The notes below the pieces were generated by a model. That model ran no database searches. It had not been told where the DNA came from and saw nothing but the letters and a program-made list of their open reading frames with translations. From NCBI GenBank assembly GCA_963676075.2, contig CAXXNZ010000013.1, positions 124,001 to 188,000 on the forward strand: a DNA stretch of 64,000 nucleotides, given 5' to 3'. Both the position numbers and the translations under genes were made by a program. Origin of the DNA: JAHJQZ01 sp963676075 (GTDB lineage Bacteria > Pseudomonadota > Alphaproteobacteria > Rhizobiales > Devosiaceae). Positions 43,973 to 52,929 of the stretch are shown piece by piece. Every line of letters starts with the position of its first letter. Within the stretch, counting starts at the first letter, position 1.

Positions 43973-45241
43973 ATGATTGCCAAGTGGGAATGGCTGCTCG
44001 TCGAGATAGGCGGCCGATTGTGGGTCAGGGCGGCGATTTACGTGGCCATGAGCTTTATCGTCGTGCTTATGGCCTTCGCGTTGCAGGCCTATGTTCCGGA
44101 CAAAATCGCCAGTTCCCTCGGCTCGGGCGCGGTCGATGCGATACTGAGCATTCTGGCGACATCCCTGCTGGCGGTCACCACATTTTCCATCCAGATCATG
44201 GTGTCCGCGACGTCGGGCGCAGCCCAGATTGCAACCCCGCGCAGCACCAAGCTACTGCTCAGGGACAACACCGCCCAGAACGTGTTGGCGACATTTCTGG
44301 GCACGTTCCTGTTTTCTCTGGTCGGCATCATTGCGCTGCAGACCAACATCTACACCAACGGCGGTCGTCTGCTTTTGTTCGCCGCCAGCCTGGCGGTTGT
44401 CGCGCTGCTCGTTTTCACCTTTGTCCGCTGGATCGCGCACCTGTCCAATTTCGGACGGATGAGCGACATTGCCTCTCGCGTCGAACACGCCACTGAAAAG
44501 GCCATAGTCCATAGAATGGAAATGCCTTTCCTCGGCGGCAGGAAATGCTCCGATACCCCGCCCGAAAACGCGCGGGCGGTCTTTGCGCCGACAACCGGCT
44601 ATCTGCAGCATCTGGATACGATCAAACTGAGCGGGTGGGCAGACCAGCATGACCTGACATTATATCTCGTCGCCATGCCCGGCAGTTTCGTCACCCCGGC
44701 AAGCACATTGATCCATGTGGTTGGCGCCAGCGAGAAAGACATGCCGGAGGCGCCAGTCACGGCTTTCACCATCGGCGACAGCCGCGATTTCCGGCAGGAT
44801 CCGCTTTACGGCTTGAATGTCATGGCAGAAATCGCCTCGCGAGCGCTGTCGCCAGCCGTCAATGACCCGGGAACGGCCATCGACATCCTCGGACGTGGTG
44901 TGCGGGTGATCTCGAAATTCATCCCGCCAGAGGATGACGGCAAGGGAAGCGATCAGGAAGACGAGATCGCCTTCCCACGTCTGCTGGTTCCAGACTTCTC
45001 GATGGAAGATGTCTTCAGCGAACTGTTTCGTCCCATCGCGCGCGACGGAGCCGGAATAGTGGAAGTCCAGAAGCAATTGCAGGAGGTCCTGATCAAGCTC
45101 GCCGATCTCGATGCGGACCTGTTCGGAAAGCCCGCACGCGGCCTGTCGGCGGAGTCACTGGACCGTGCCCGATTGGCGCTGAGCTATCCCGGCGACATTG
45201 CTGCAATCGAGGCGGTTGCCGCCTATTTCGATAAGAACTGA
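43973..45241 (+). CDS. DUF2254 domain membrane protein
   Basis: 422 residues. Four predicted helices in the first 150 residues (AAIYVAMSFIVVLMAFAL; ILSILATSLLAVTTFSI; NVLATFLGTFLFSLVGIIAL; LLLFAASLAVVALLVFTFV), with the DUF2254 motifs SIQIMVSATSGAAQIATPR and, in the soluble C-terminal half, ASRALSPAVNDPGTAIDIL. The family is of unknown function; these motifs are the strongly conserved ones. It stands between the stress genes and the PQQ dehydrogenase pair. Confidence 0.92.
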   Translation: MIAKWEWLLVEIGGRLWVRAAIYVAMSFIVVLMAFALQAYVPDKIASSLGSGAVDAILSILATSLLAVTTFSIQIMVSATSGAAQIATPRSTKLLLRDNTAQNVLATFLGTFLFSLVGIIALQTNIYTNGGRLLLFAASLAVVALLVFTFVRWIAHLSNFGRMSDIASRVEHATEKAIVHRMEMPFLGGRKCSDTPPENARAVFAPTTGYLQHLDTIKLSGWADQHDLTLYLVAMPGSFVTPASTLIHVVGASEKDMPEAPVTAFTIGDSRDFRQDPLYGLNVMAEIASRALSPAVNDPGTAIDILGRGVRVISKFIPPEDDGKGSDQEDEIAFPRLLVPDFSMEDVFSELFRPIARDGAGIVEVQKQLQEVLIKLADLDADLFGKPARGLSAESLDRARLALSYPGDIAAIEAVAAYFDKN

Positions 45242-45487
45242 CCACAGGTCTGGCGCGTGCCTGTCTCTAGGCGCGTGCCATGCTTGTGTCTTGCGCCGGC
45301 AGCCTTTCCTTCGTGCTGATCCAGATCCCGGCGAATCCAAACCGGCATGCAAGATCGTCAAAATCGATCGCGAACATCCTGTCCGGAACGATTTTGCCTT
45401 TCGCGCATTCTACCTTGCGTGGCCCATGCAGGCTTGCACCTTCCGATGCGTGTTCGCGCATGGGCCAAAAGACGTAAGGATATCCGA

Positions 45488-45859
45488 ATGCTTTCCAGAC
45501 ATAACCTGCCTGTTGCTCCCGGTGCCAGTCTCATCGCAGCCGCCGCATTGGTTGGCGCGGTCATTGCCGCATGGAACTTTTTTGCTCCCATGACGGGGAT
45601 CACTGGGACTGCCGGAGCGATGCTCGTTCTCGTGTCGAGCCTGCTGCTCGTGCTCGACGGAGCCATCCTCAATTTTTTCCGCCATGGCGCGGTCTACTGG
45701 ACATTCATCGTCCTCGGCATCCTCGGCGTCATCGGTACGCTTGCCGCGGCATTGTTCCTGCATGCCGGCTGGCTGATGACGGCAATGGTTGTTGTCGCCA
45801 TCGGCATCATCGTCGAAATCGTTCTTCATGCCTCGCGCCCAGCGAAAGGAGCTGTCTGA
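45488..45859 (+). CDS. Four-helix membrane protein, candidate anchor for the PQQ dehydrogenase
   Basis: 123 residues with four evenly spaced transmembrane helices (about 14-33, 42-60, 71-90 and 96-115) and short loops. I do not recognise a named family. AAGGA ribosome binding site. The stop overlaps the start of the PQQ dehydrogenase gene (TGATG), so the two are translationally coupled. Membrane-bound glucose dehydrogenases carry a comparable multi-helix N-terminal domain fused to the PQQ barrel; here the parts are separate. An anchor and quinone-contact role is inferred. Confidence 0.7.
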   Translation: MLSRHNLPVAPGASLIAAAALVGAVIAAWNFFAPMTGITGTAGAMLVLVSSLLLVLDGAILNFFRHGAVYWTFIVLGILGVIGTLAAALFLHAGWLMTAMVVVAIGIIVEIVLHASRPAKGAV

Positions 45860-48021
45860 TGTCAGTCCGAACCCTTCTGCGCAGCACGGCGCCCTCCGTC
45901 GCATTCGCCGCCGTTCTCCTCGCCTTGCCTGCAACCGCCTGGGCTCAGGACCAAGACACCAACGCCACCATGGTGCCCTCCGTCGACACCATGCAGACAC
46001 CCGGCGAGACCAAGCTGTCGCCGCCTGCCAAGACAATGGCGCCCCCCGCCGATGCCGCCCCGACAAACGCCGAGACGCCAGAGGCGGCTAGCGGCGGCAA
46101 CGCCGACGCCGATTCAGATGCGGCGCGGCTGCGTCTGATCGCCAATCCCGACGTGCCGCTCGTGCCCGAAACGCCGGTGTGGAACACCTTCCACGGCCAG
46201 CTCAATGCGCAGAAGTATTCGCCGCTGACCGAGATCACCGCCGACAATGTCGGCAAGCTCGAAAAGGTTTGGGAATATCACACAGGCGATGTTTCGGACG
46301 GCTCGGGCGACAAGCCCTCGACCGTCTGGTCGGCAACCCCTGTTTTTGCCAATGACACGCTCTATATCGGCACGCCGTTCTACCGCGTCGTCGCTCTCGA
46401 TCCGGGCACCGGCAAGGTCAAATGGACCTTTGATTCCAAATCCACCCTCAAGGCGCTTTCCCAGCCTGCCTTGAAGAATCGCGGTGTCGCCTATTGGCAG
46501 GCGGACAATCCCGTCGCGGGGAAGGCATGCCAGAAGATCATCTATCTCGGCACGATGGATGCGCGCCTGTTTGCCATGGACGCTGACACCGGCAAACCGT
46601 GCGAGAACTTCGCCGACAACGGCGTGCTCGACGTCAACCAGTGGAACACGGTCAACGACGTCTTCCCGCTGTCGCTGCTTCAGCCGCCGACAGTTGTCGG
46701 CAACCACGTCATCATGGGCTGGGCCGGCAAGGACTGGGAGACGGAAAAGGCGCCTCCGGGCAACGTCTTCTCGGTCGATGCAGAGACCGGCAAGTTGCAG
46801 TGGTCGTTCAACACCATTCCGCCCGCCATCGCCGAACAGACCGGAACCGCCAATGTCTGGACTGGCATGTCGGTGGACGAAGGCCTCGGGCTCGTCTATC
46901 TGCCCGTCGCCAGTCCTTCGCCCAACTACTGGGGCGGCAACCGCACGCAAGCGATCCCATACGCCACCTCGACGACCGCGCTCGACATCGAGACCGGCAA
47001 GGTCGTCTGGTCGCGCCAGTGGGTGCATCACGACATCTGGGACTACGATATCAACTCGGCGCCGACGCTGATGGACATCGACGTTGACGGCAAGCGTATC
47101 CCGGCGCTGATGCAGGCCACCAAGATGGGTTTCCTGTTCGTGGTCGACCGGCGCACCGGCAAGGATGTCTGGCCGATCGAGGAGCGTCCGGTGCCCCAGG
47201 GCGACGGGACCATCGACGGCGAGGTCTATGCCAAGACACAGCCCTTCCCGACCAAGCCGGCGCCGCTGCTCGACCAGGCGAAGAAGCCCGACATCTGGTG
47301 GGCCGCTGATGCCGTAGGCTTTGGTGAGTGTTCGGCGTTGTGGGACAAGCTCCAGTATGACGGCATGTACTCGCCGCCGACCCACAACGGCCAGGGCGTC
47401 CTGACCTACCCGGACTCCGCCGGTGGCGTGCAATGGGGCGGCGTTGCCTTTGATCCCAGGAGCGAAACGGCAGTGGTCAACGTTTCCCACGTCGTCCAGT
47501 ACATCAAGCTCTATCCGCGCGACGAGTACGACCGGCTGACGAACGGCAAGACCGGGCAGGGCGAAAAGGGCTACCACCCGCAAAAGGGCGCCCCCTATGG
47601 CATGTCGCTCGACAATGCCGTCAACTGGCTTGGCATGCCGTGCTGGGCGCCGCCCTACGGCGAACTGGTTGCGCTCGACATGAAGACGGGTGACGTCAAG
47701 TGGCGCCGACCGGTCGGCGCTTCGCAGAAGTATGGCTTCTACATGCCCGAGAGCATGGGGTCGGTGACCATCGGCGGTCCCGCCGTCACGGCCGGCGGCC
47801 TGATCTTCATCGGCGCGTCGATGGACTCCAAGGTTCGCGCCTATTCGCTCGACACCGGCAAGGAGCTCTGGTCCGACCTCGTCGAGGCCCCCTCGGTCTC
47901 CAATCCCGCCGTCTATGAATACAAGGGGCGCGAATATGTCGCCTTCGTCGCCGGCGGCAACACCATCATCAAGAACCAGGTCAGCGACCAGCTCGTCGTC
48001 TACGCCCTGCCAAAAGACTGA
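45859..48021 (+). CDS. PQQ-dependent dehydrogenase (glucose/quinate/shikimate-type barrel), exported
   Basis: 720-residue periplasmic quinoprotein. Sec signal peptide (ends TAWAQDQ), a 70-residue Pro/Thr/Ala-rich linker, then an eight-bladed propeller beginning VWNTFHGQLNAQKYSPL. Repeated LDPGTGKVKW / DAETGKLQW / DTGKELW tryptophan-docking motifs and QWVHHDIWDYDINSAPTL match the membrane glucose/quinate dehydrogenase group. It lacks that group's N-terminal membrane helices and the C-terminal heme domain of alcohol dehydrogenases. Oxidises a sugar or cyclitol at the periplasm. No pqq synthesis genes lie in the window. Confidence 0.92.
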   Translation: MSVRTLLRSTAPSVAFAAVLLALPATAWAQDQDTNATMVPSVDTMQTPGETKLSPPAKTMAPPADAAPTNAETPEAASGGNADADSDAARLRLIANPDVPLVPETPVWNTFHGQLNAQKYSPLTEITADNVGKLEKVWEYHTGDVSDGSGDKPSTVWSATPVFANDTLYIGTPFYRVVALDPGTGKVKWTFDSKSTLKALSQPALKNRGVAYWQADNPVAGKACQKIIYLGTMDARLFAMDADTGKPCENFADNGVLDVNQWNTVNDVFPLSLLQPPTVVGNHVIMGWAGKDWETEKAPPGNVFSVDAETGKLQWSFNTIPPAIAEQTGTANVWTGMSVDEGLGLVYLPVASPSPNYWGGNRTQAIPYATSTTALDIETGKVVWSRQWVHHDIWDYDINSAPTLMDIDVDGKRIPALMQATKMGFLFVVDRRTGKDVWPIEERPVPQGDGTIDGEVYAKTQPFPTKPAPLLDQAKKPDIWWAADAVGFGECSALWDKLQYDGMYSPPTHNGQGVLTYPDSAGGVQWGGVAFDPRSETAVVNVSHVVQYIKLYPRDEYDRLTNGKTGQGEKGYHPQKGAPYGMSLDNAVNWLGMPCWAPPYGELVALDMKTGDVKWRRPVGASQKYGFYMPESMGSVTIGGPAVTAGGLIFIGASMDSKVRAYSLDTGKELWSDLVEAPSVSNPAVYEYKGREYVAFVAGGNTIIKNQVSDQLVVYALPKD

Positions 48022-48060
48022 TCGGAATGAGGAGAGGCAGTGGATACACGCTCGGGCAAG

Positions 48061-48098
48061 TGGTGATCCTCAAAGGATTCGAACCAGTGACCCTCGTG
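48061..48098 (-). pseudogene. tRNA 3'-end remnant
   Basis: Read on the minus strand: variable-loop-like GGGTC, a B box GGTTCGAATCC with correct spacing, then a 7-base acceptor half GAGGATC, A and CCA. Two of five T-stem pairs are mismatched, and no 5' half is found upstream, so it is not a functional tRNA. Such fragments are often left at integrative-element attachment sites. Confidence 0.5.
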
Positions 48099-48466
48099 AG
48101 GAATTGAGGCCTAGCTGTTCAGTCCGGGCATTTGATGGATTGCCGTATCGAGGAGCCGTTTTGGTTGGTCGATACGGCAACTGTTGGCCCACTCGAAAAC
48201 GGTGAACATTTTCAAAGTCTTGAACTCCTTGGCGGGGAACGGCATGCTCGTAATGCCATCAAGGGAACGCCACTGGCGAGCATCTTCTGGTTGATAGCGC
48301 ATGACCGCGACGGCGGTGGTTGCCAACATTGTCGATGCCGGATTTAGCGATTGTGCCAAACCGGCCGCAACCAGCGACAGGATTGCCACGATCGTCCGCC
48401 AGAATGCTCAGGTGAGCTCCATCCTCGATCTGACAATGCTTCCGCCTGACAGGCGCAGAAGGACAC

Positions 48467-48498
48467 GAAAAGGGGTGCCTATCACGGCGCCCTTTTCC
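48467..48498 (-). terminator. Rho-independent terminator of deoR
   Basis: On the minus strand, stem GGAAAAGGGCGCC pairs with GGCACCCCTTTTC (one bulge, one G-T pair), ending in a TTTT run, about 40 bp past the deoR stop. Confidence 0.7.
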
Positions 48499-48534
48499 TT
48501 ACGGCCAATATTGGTTCAGGCGGACCTCGCTCAT

Positions 48535-49305
48535 TCACGCAACGATTGTCTGAACGTCAAAGTGTTCGAGAATGCGCGTAAACGGTTCGGTCGGCGCCTC
48601 GTCCGTTACGCATGCTGAAATCAAGTTGAGCGGCACGACCGGAAACAGCGAGGTCTTGCCGAACTTGGATTTGTCGAGAAGCAAGATCGTTTTCTTTGCG
48701 GCTTCGACCATGGCGCGTTTGACTGCAATTTCCATTGGATCGGGATCGAGAAGCTCCCCCGCCATCGATAGCCCGGTGGCGCTTATGAAGCATATGTCGA
48801 TGTTGAGGCGAGCGATGTACTCGGCCGCTTCCGGACCGACAAAGGTTAAGGTGTTCACCTTAAGAACACCGGGAATGGTGAAGACCTGTCCGGTCTGTAG
48901 GCCAAGCGTTTGAGCTTTCGTCAAAGCACCGACACAGTTCATGAAAATGCGACAGCTCGGCTTGTCGACAACGAAGTCGAGGAGCGCCGCGGCTGTCGAG
49001 CCCGATTCGACGATGATGCTGGTGCTCTCGCCGACAAAGCGATCAACCGCCACGCGCGCAATCTGCGATTTGGCGCCCGCATTGATCACGGCCTTGACGC
49101 TCAATCCGGGGTCGAAACTCCTGAAATCGGCCGTAATCGCCCCGCCGCGGACACGTCGCAGACGCTTCTGCTCATGCAGTTGGCGCAAGTCGCGATTGAT
49201 GGTCATTCGGGTCACGCCAAGCGTTGTCGCCAACTGCTGTGTGGTGATGGATCCACGCTCCGACACCAGTTCCAGGATCCTGCTATGGCGTTCGCTTTGT
49301 TTCAT
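48535..49305 (-). CDS. DeoR/GlpR family transcriptional regulator
   Basis: 256 residues: N-terminal winged helix RHSRILELVSERGSITTQQLATTLGVTRMTINRDLRQL-type (split at residues 6-45), then the DeoR sugar-phosphate-sensing domain with VESGSTAAALLDFV, GVLKVNTLTFVGPEA and LLDKSKFGKTSLF. DeoR regulators usually respond to phosphorylated sugars and repress adjacent catabolic genes. Divergent from the hexose operon, with two TGTTAC/GTAACA inverted-repeat operators in and near the shared promoter region. Confidence 0.93.
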   Translation of the reverse strand: MKQSERHSRILELVSERGSITTQQLATTLGVTRMTINRDLRQLHEQKRLRRVRGGAITADFRSFDPGLSVKAVINAGAKSQIARVAVDRFVGESTSIIVESGSTAAALLDFVVDKPSCRIFMNCVGALTKAQTLGLQTGQVFTIPGVLKVNTLTFVGPEAAEYIARLNIDICFISATGLSMAGELLDPDPMEIAVKRAMVEAAKKTILLLDKSKFGKTSLFPVVPLNLISACVTDEAPTEPFTRILEHFDVQTIVA

Positions 49306-49329
49306 ATTTTCTTCTTTGTATCAACATGA

Positions 49330-49354
49330 TGTTACAATCGAGCGACCTGTAACA
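49330..49354. promoter_or_regulatory. Candidate DeoR operator 1 (TGTTACA-N11-TGTAACA)
   Basis: Perfect 7-bp inverted repeat TGTTACA/TGTAACA with an 11-bp spacer, 25 bp upstream of the deoR start and 78 bp upstream of the hexose operon start. Confidence 0.75.
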
Positions 49355-49431
49355 CAAGGCGGGTAGAAGGAATTCTGCAGAAGGTCTATCGTTATCAGCG
49401 AAATAAGTCAAAGGAACAAACGGAAGACGAT

Positions 49432-50010
49432 ATGTTCCAAGTGCCCTTCTGTACGGTAGATGTTACAAACGGTAACATCAGAACGAGCAACCCGGATGCC
49501 GCTGGCGAACGTGTGGCATCGCAGCGTCGGCTGGGAGACGTCAGCGCGCTTTTTGCCAACCAGGCAGCGCTGTCCGGACTGGACCTCGATAGTGTCGTCT
49601 ACAGAACTGACGTCTGGCAGCCGGCACCCGAAGGCACACCGAATGCGCTGCAACTCGGCACAAGCTTCATTGAGCCGGGCAATGTCGGCGGCGAGTACTT
49701 CATGACCAAGGGGCACCTGCACGCCATTCGCGAGCGACCCGAAATCTATTGGGGTATTCGGGGCAAGGGAGCGCTTCTGCTTCAGAACGATGCTGGCGAG
49801 TGCTGGGCGGAGGCCGTCTTTCCAGGCTCTCTGCACCATATTTTTGGCCACATTGCGCACCGACTGGTCAATGTCGGAGAAGATGTACTGGCGGTTGGTG
49901 CCTGCTGGCCGCTCGATGCCGGGCATGACTACTCATCGCTTGAGTCCCATGGCTTCAACTGCCGCGTCGTGCGGGGTGAGGATGGCGAGCCCAAGCTCGT
50001 TGCACGCTGA
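49432..50010 (+). CDS. Cupin-type glucose-6-phosphate isomerase
   Basis: 192-residue cupin phosphoglucose isomerase, the metal-dependent type first known in archaea and also reported in some rhizobia and enterics. It interconverts fructose-6-phosphate and glucose-6-phosphate. Metal-binding motif GEYFMTKGHLHAIRERPEIY, with ligands H95, H97 and E104 and a later His near 136-143; GKGALLLQ follows. ATG at 49432. The coding start overlaps an operator palindrome. First gene of the hexose operon. Confidence 0.9.
   Translation: MFQVPFCTVDVTNGNIRTSNPDAAGERVASQRRLGDVSALFANQAALSGLDLDSVVYRTDVWQPAPEGTPNALQLGTSFIEPGNVGGEYFMTKGHLHAIRERPEIYWGIRGKGALLLQNDAGECWAEAVFPGSLHHIFGHIAHRLVNVGEDVLAVGACWPLDAGHDYSSLESHGFNCRVVRGEDGEPKLVAR
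49459..49479. promoter_or_regulatory. Candidate DeoR operator 2, inside the isomerase start
   Basis: Perfect inverted repeat GATGTTAC-AAACG-GTAACATC, codons 10-16 of the cupin isomerase gene. It shares the TGTTAC/GTAACA half-sites with operator 1, with a shorter spacer. Confidence 0.65.
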
Positions 50011-50173
50011 ACAAGACCAACAAGAAACAGGCTGGGCGCCAACGCAGGACGACAAAACCCATGTGGAAAGGATCACCTCACCCCTGCGGGTTGCACGGGT
50101 GAGTTCGACAGCGAGCGAAATGAACCGCTCCTGACTGCGCATAACGAACAATCACAATACTAGGGAGGAAAAA

Positions 50174-51148
50174 TTGAAGAAACTTCTCGTAGCGGCGGCA
50201 ACCGCTGCCATCATGGTTGGGTGCGGATCGGCCTATGCCGATTCTGGCATCTCGATTGTTTTCACCCATCACTCGTCGGCCGCGAATACGTTCTGGCAGG
50301 CGGTGAAGAAGGGCTATGAAGACGCCTGCGGCAAGATCGATGCGCAATGCCAGATGGTTTTCGTACAGAACGAGGGCTCGATCGACCAGCAGGTTGCCAA
50401 CATGCAGGCCGCCGTGGCGACCAACCCGACCGCACTCCTGACCACCGTCGTCGACGGCAATGCCTACAATCAGGTCCTGGCAGATGCCCAGGCCAAGGGT
50501 ATTCTCGTCATCGCCGTCAATGTCGACGCCGCTGAAAGCCAGGAAGTGGCCCCGCACGCCTTTATCGGTCAGGGTTTTGTCGCAGCCGGACATGCTCTCG
50601 GCGAAGCTCTGGGCAAGGATTTCCCCGAAGAAGGACCGATCAAGGCGCTGGTTGGCGTCTCCGCGCCGGGCCAGAGTTGGTCCGAGCAACGGGCTGCCGG
50701 TGTGATGCAGTTCCTTGACGAGTTCAAGGCCGCGCATCCCGATCGCGACGTGTCTTATGAAAAGATGGATTCAGGCACGGACATCGCAACGGTCGCAGAC
50801 CGCGTCGGCGCCTATCTCAATGCCAATCCGGACACCGTTGCCTATTATGACACCGGATACTGGGTCGCCGGCCTTGGCCGTGTTCTCAAGGATCGTGGTG
50901 TCGAACCGGGCAAATACCTGCTCGGTGGCTTCGACGTGGTTCCCGATGTTCTGACCCAGGTGCAGGCCGGCTATGTGACGGCTGTCGTAGACCAGCAGCC
51001 CTACATGCAGGGCTTCATGCCGGTGATGGAAGTCTACCTCAACAGCGCGTTCGGATTGTCGACTGCCGACATCAATACCGGCAAGGGCATCGTAACGCAG
51101 AAAGATGCGGATGCGATCATGGAGCTCTCTTTGAAGGGCATCCGCTAA
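50174..51148 (+). CDS. Sugar ABC transporter substrate-binding protein (CUT2 type)
   Basis: 324-residue periplasmic binding protein of the ribose/fructose (Peripla_BP_4) type. The start is TTG at 50174, with a strong TAGGGAGGA ribosome binding site. Signal peptide MKKLLVAAATAAIMVGCGSA; cleavage after AYA is likely, though VGC could also be a lipobox. Two-lobed fold with FTHHSSAANTFWQAVKKGYEDA and EGSIDQQVANMQAAVATNP. A hairpin follows the gene, as is usual after highly expressed binding proteins. Confidence 0.92.
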   Translation: MKKLLVAAATAAIMVGCGSAYADSGISIVFTHHSSAANTFWQAVKKGYEDACGKIDAQCQMVFVQNEGSIDQQVANMQAAVATNPTALLTTVVDGNAYNQVLADAQAKGILVIAVNVDAAESQEVAPHAFIGQGFVAAGHALGEALGKDFPEEGPIKALVGVSAPGQSWSEQRAAGVMQFLDEFKAAHPDRDVSYEKMDSGTDIATVADRVGAYLNANPDTVAYYDTGYWVAGLGRVLKDRGVEPGKYLLGGFDVVPDVLTQVQAGYVTAVVDQQPYMQGFMPVMEVYLNSAFGLSTADINTGKGIVTQKDADAIMELSLKGIR

Positions 51149-51155
51149 CACGTTT

Positions 51156-51180
51156 CCGGCCGGTCGCTCAGTGCGGCCGG
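51156..51180 (+). terminator. Intercistronic hairpin after the binding protein gene
   Basis: Stem CCGGCCG / CGGCCGG with an 11-base loop, no T-run. Likely to stabilise the binding-protein mRNA above the permease, as in other ABC operons. Confidence 0.6.
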
Positions 51181-51217
51181 CCGCTCCCCATGAGGTCTGA
51201 AACAAGGACCGGCGAGT

Positions 51218-52201
51218 ATGAAAAGTTTCCTGAAAAAGTACCTGCAAAAACCAGAGTTTGCGGGAATTCTCCTTCTGGTCGTGCTGACAATTGTCTTTCA
51301 GACGCGATCCGGAGGTATTTTCCTGTCGCCCGAGAACATGCGCGGCGTTCTCGGCATTCTTCCCGAAACGGCCCTTATTGCGATCGGCGTGACCATCCTC
51401 ATGATCGGTGGCGAATTCGACCTGTCCGTGGGATCTGTTTTTGCGCTCACCCCGATGTCCATCGCGCTTTTGTTGGGTATGGGCATGCCTTTTCCGCTCG
51501 CCATGCTGGGCGGATTGCTCATTGCCGCCGCCATCGGGCTGATCAACGGCACGCTAACGCTCAGATTCGAGATTCCGAGCTTCATCACAACGCTCGGCAT
51601 GATGTATGTCGCGCGCTCACTCACCATTGTGATCTCGGGCGGGTTTCCACCGCCATTGTCTGCGGACGTGCCGTACTGGCTCTTCACCGCTTTTGTCGGT
51701 CCTTACGGCCTGTTCCGGATGTCCTTCCTCTGGTTCCTGCTGATCGCCTTTGTCGGCGCCGCCATGTTGTCCTACACAAATCTGGGCAACTGGATCCGCG
51801 CGACGGGTGGGTTCGCCGAGGCGGCGCGCTCGCTGGGCGTGCCCACGCGGAACGTCAAGCTTTTCAGCTTTATGCTGTGCTCGGTTCTGGCCGGGTTTGC
51901 CGGTCTGATCCAGACATTGCGTCTTGGCTCGCCTCTGCCATCTGCCGGCGACGGCATGGAGCTTCAGGCCGTCGCTGCCGCCGTCATCGGCGGTACGGCG
52001 CTGACCGGCGGCATCGGCACGGTGCTCGGAGGCATTGTCGGCGCCATTCTCATTCGTGTCATCGACAACGGCATGGTGCTCACCAGGGTTGATGCCAACT
52101 GGTTCAAATTCGCGGTCGGCGGACTGACAATCCTTGCGGTCATCGTCAACACCTGGATGCGGCGCGAAGGTCAACGCATCAAGATCGAGGAAGCGAAATG
52201 A
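51218..52201 (+). CDS. Sugar ABC transporter permease (CUT2 type)
   Basis: 327-residue inner membrane permease, about eight to ten helices. BPD_transp_2 family motifs: IAIGVTILMIGGEFDLSVGS, GLINGTLTLRFEIPSFITTLGMM, AATGGFAEAARSLGV-type EAA-like loop (residues about 190-205) and AAAVIGGTALTGGIGTVLG. The stop overlaps the ATP-binding gene by 4 bp. Confidence 0.94.
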   Translation: MKSFLKKYLQKPEFAGILLLVVLTIVFQTRSGGIFLSPENMRGVLGILPETALIAIGVTILMIGGEFDLSVGSVFALTPMSIALLLGMGMPFPLAMLGGLLIAAAIGLINGTLTLRFEIPSFITTLGMMYVARSLTIVISGGFPPPLSADVPYWLFTAFVGPYGLFRMSFLWFLLIAFVGAAMLSYTNLGNWIRATGGFAEAARSLGVPTRNVKLFSFMLCSVLAGFAGLIQTLRLGSPLPSAGDGMELQAVAAAVIGGTALTGGIGTVLGGIVGAILIRVIDNGMVLTRVDANWFKFAVGGLTILAVIVNTWMRREGQRIKIEEAK

Positions 52202-52929
52202 CGACCTCCATCATTTCCTGTCGCGGCCTGTCCAAATGGTATTCGGGCGTACATGCTCTCAAGAATGTCGATCTCGACATCGCGCCGAGTGAAATCGTTG
52301 GGCTTGTGGGCGACAACGGCGCCGGAAAGTCGACGCTGATCAACATTCTTGCCGGCGTGCACGGCCCGGACGCCGGGGAGATCTTCTTTGACGGCAAGCA
52401 GGTCACCATCCGCAATCCCAAGGAAGCCAAGAAGATCGGCATCGAAACGATCCACCAGTACAATTCGGTGGTGCCAACCATGTCGATCGCACGCAACCTG
52501 TTCATCGGCCGCGAACCCCTGAAATTCTCTATCGGCGGCATCGGCATTCTCGATCAAAAGCAGATGAGTGAAGACAGCGTCGATGCCATCGCCAATGTCG
52601 ATCTGCATCTGCGCTCGCCCGAAGCCCTGGTCGGCGAACTCTCTGGCGGGCAACGCCAGGGCGTTGCCATCGCGCGGGCCATGTACTTCAAATCGCGCGT
52701 TCTCATTCTCGACGAACCGACCAATCACCTCTCGGTCAAGGAGACCAACAAGGTGATCGACTTCGTCAAGAACCTGAAGCATCAGGGACTGACCGGCATC
52801 TTCATCAGCCACAACATGCATCACGTCTTTCAGTCGTGCGATCGCGTCGTGGCGATGGCGCGTGGCGAGATCGTTTTCGATCGCGCCATTGCCGAAACCG
52901 ATCTCGACGAAGTGCAGAGCTATCTGTGA
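52198..52929 (+). CDS. Sugar ABC transporter ATP-binding protein (single-domain CUT2 type)
   Basis: 243 residues: Walker A GDNGAGKST, Q-loop region TIHQYNSVV, signature LSGGQRQG, Walker B VLILDEPTNHLS and the switch His in FISHNMHH. It is a single nucleotide-binding domain, as in FrcA-like transporters, rather than the two-domain RbsA type. Overlaps the permease gene (ATGA). Confidence 0.95.
   Translation: MTTSIISCRGLSKWYSGVHALKNVDLDIAPSEIVGLVGDNGAGKSTLINILAGVHGPDAGEIFFDGKQVTIRNPKEAKKIGIETIHQYNSVVPTMSIARNLFIGREPLKFSIGGIGILDQKQMSEDSVDAIANVDLHLRSPEALVGELSGGQRQGVAIARAMYFKSRVLILDEPTNHLSVKETNKVIDFVKNLKHQGLTGIFISHNMHHVFQSCDRVVAMARGEIVFDRAIAETDLDEVQSYL

Larger units (their letters stand above)
48022..48534. 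other. Gene-poor region with a tRNA remnant
   Basis: 513 bp between the PQQ dehydrogenase and deoR. It holds a tRNA 3'-end remnant (48061-48098) and the deoR terminator (48467-48498). A 92-codon frame on the minus strand (48389-48111) and a 71-codon frame on the plus strand overlap each other; neither has convincing support. Confidence 0.55.

Noticed and set aside
45385..45409. Possible sigma-EcfG promoter before the four-helix protein gene
   Set aside because: GGAAC is present but the -10 reads CATT rather than CGTT at N16, so I did not list it as a promoter.
48111..48389. 92-codon minus-strand frame (MAILSLVAAGLAQSL...)
   Set aside because: It has a hydrophobic start but no ribosome binding site, no known family and an overlapping plus-strand frame; kept only as a note on the gap.
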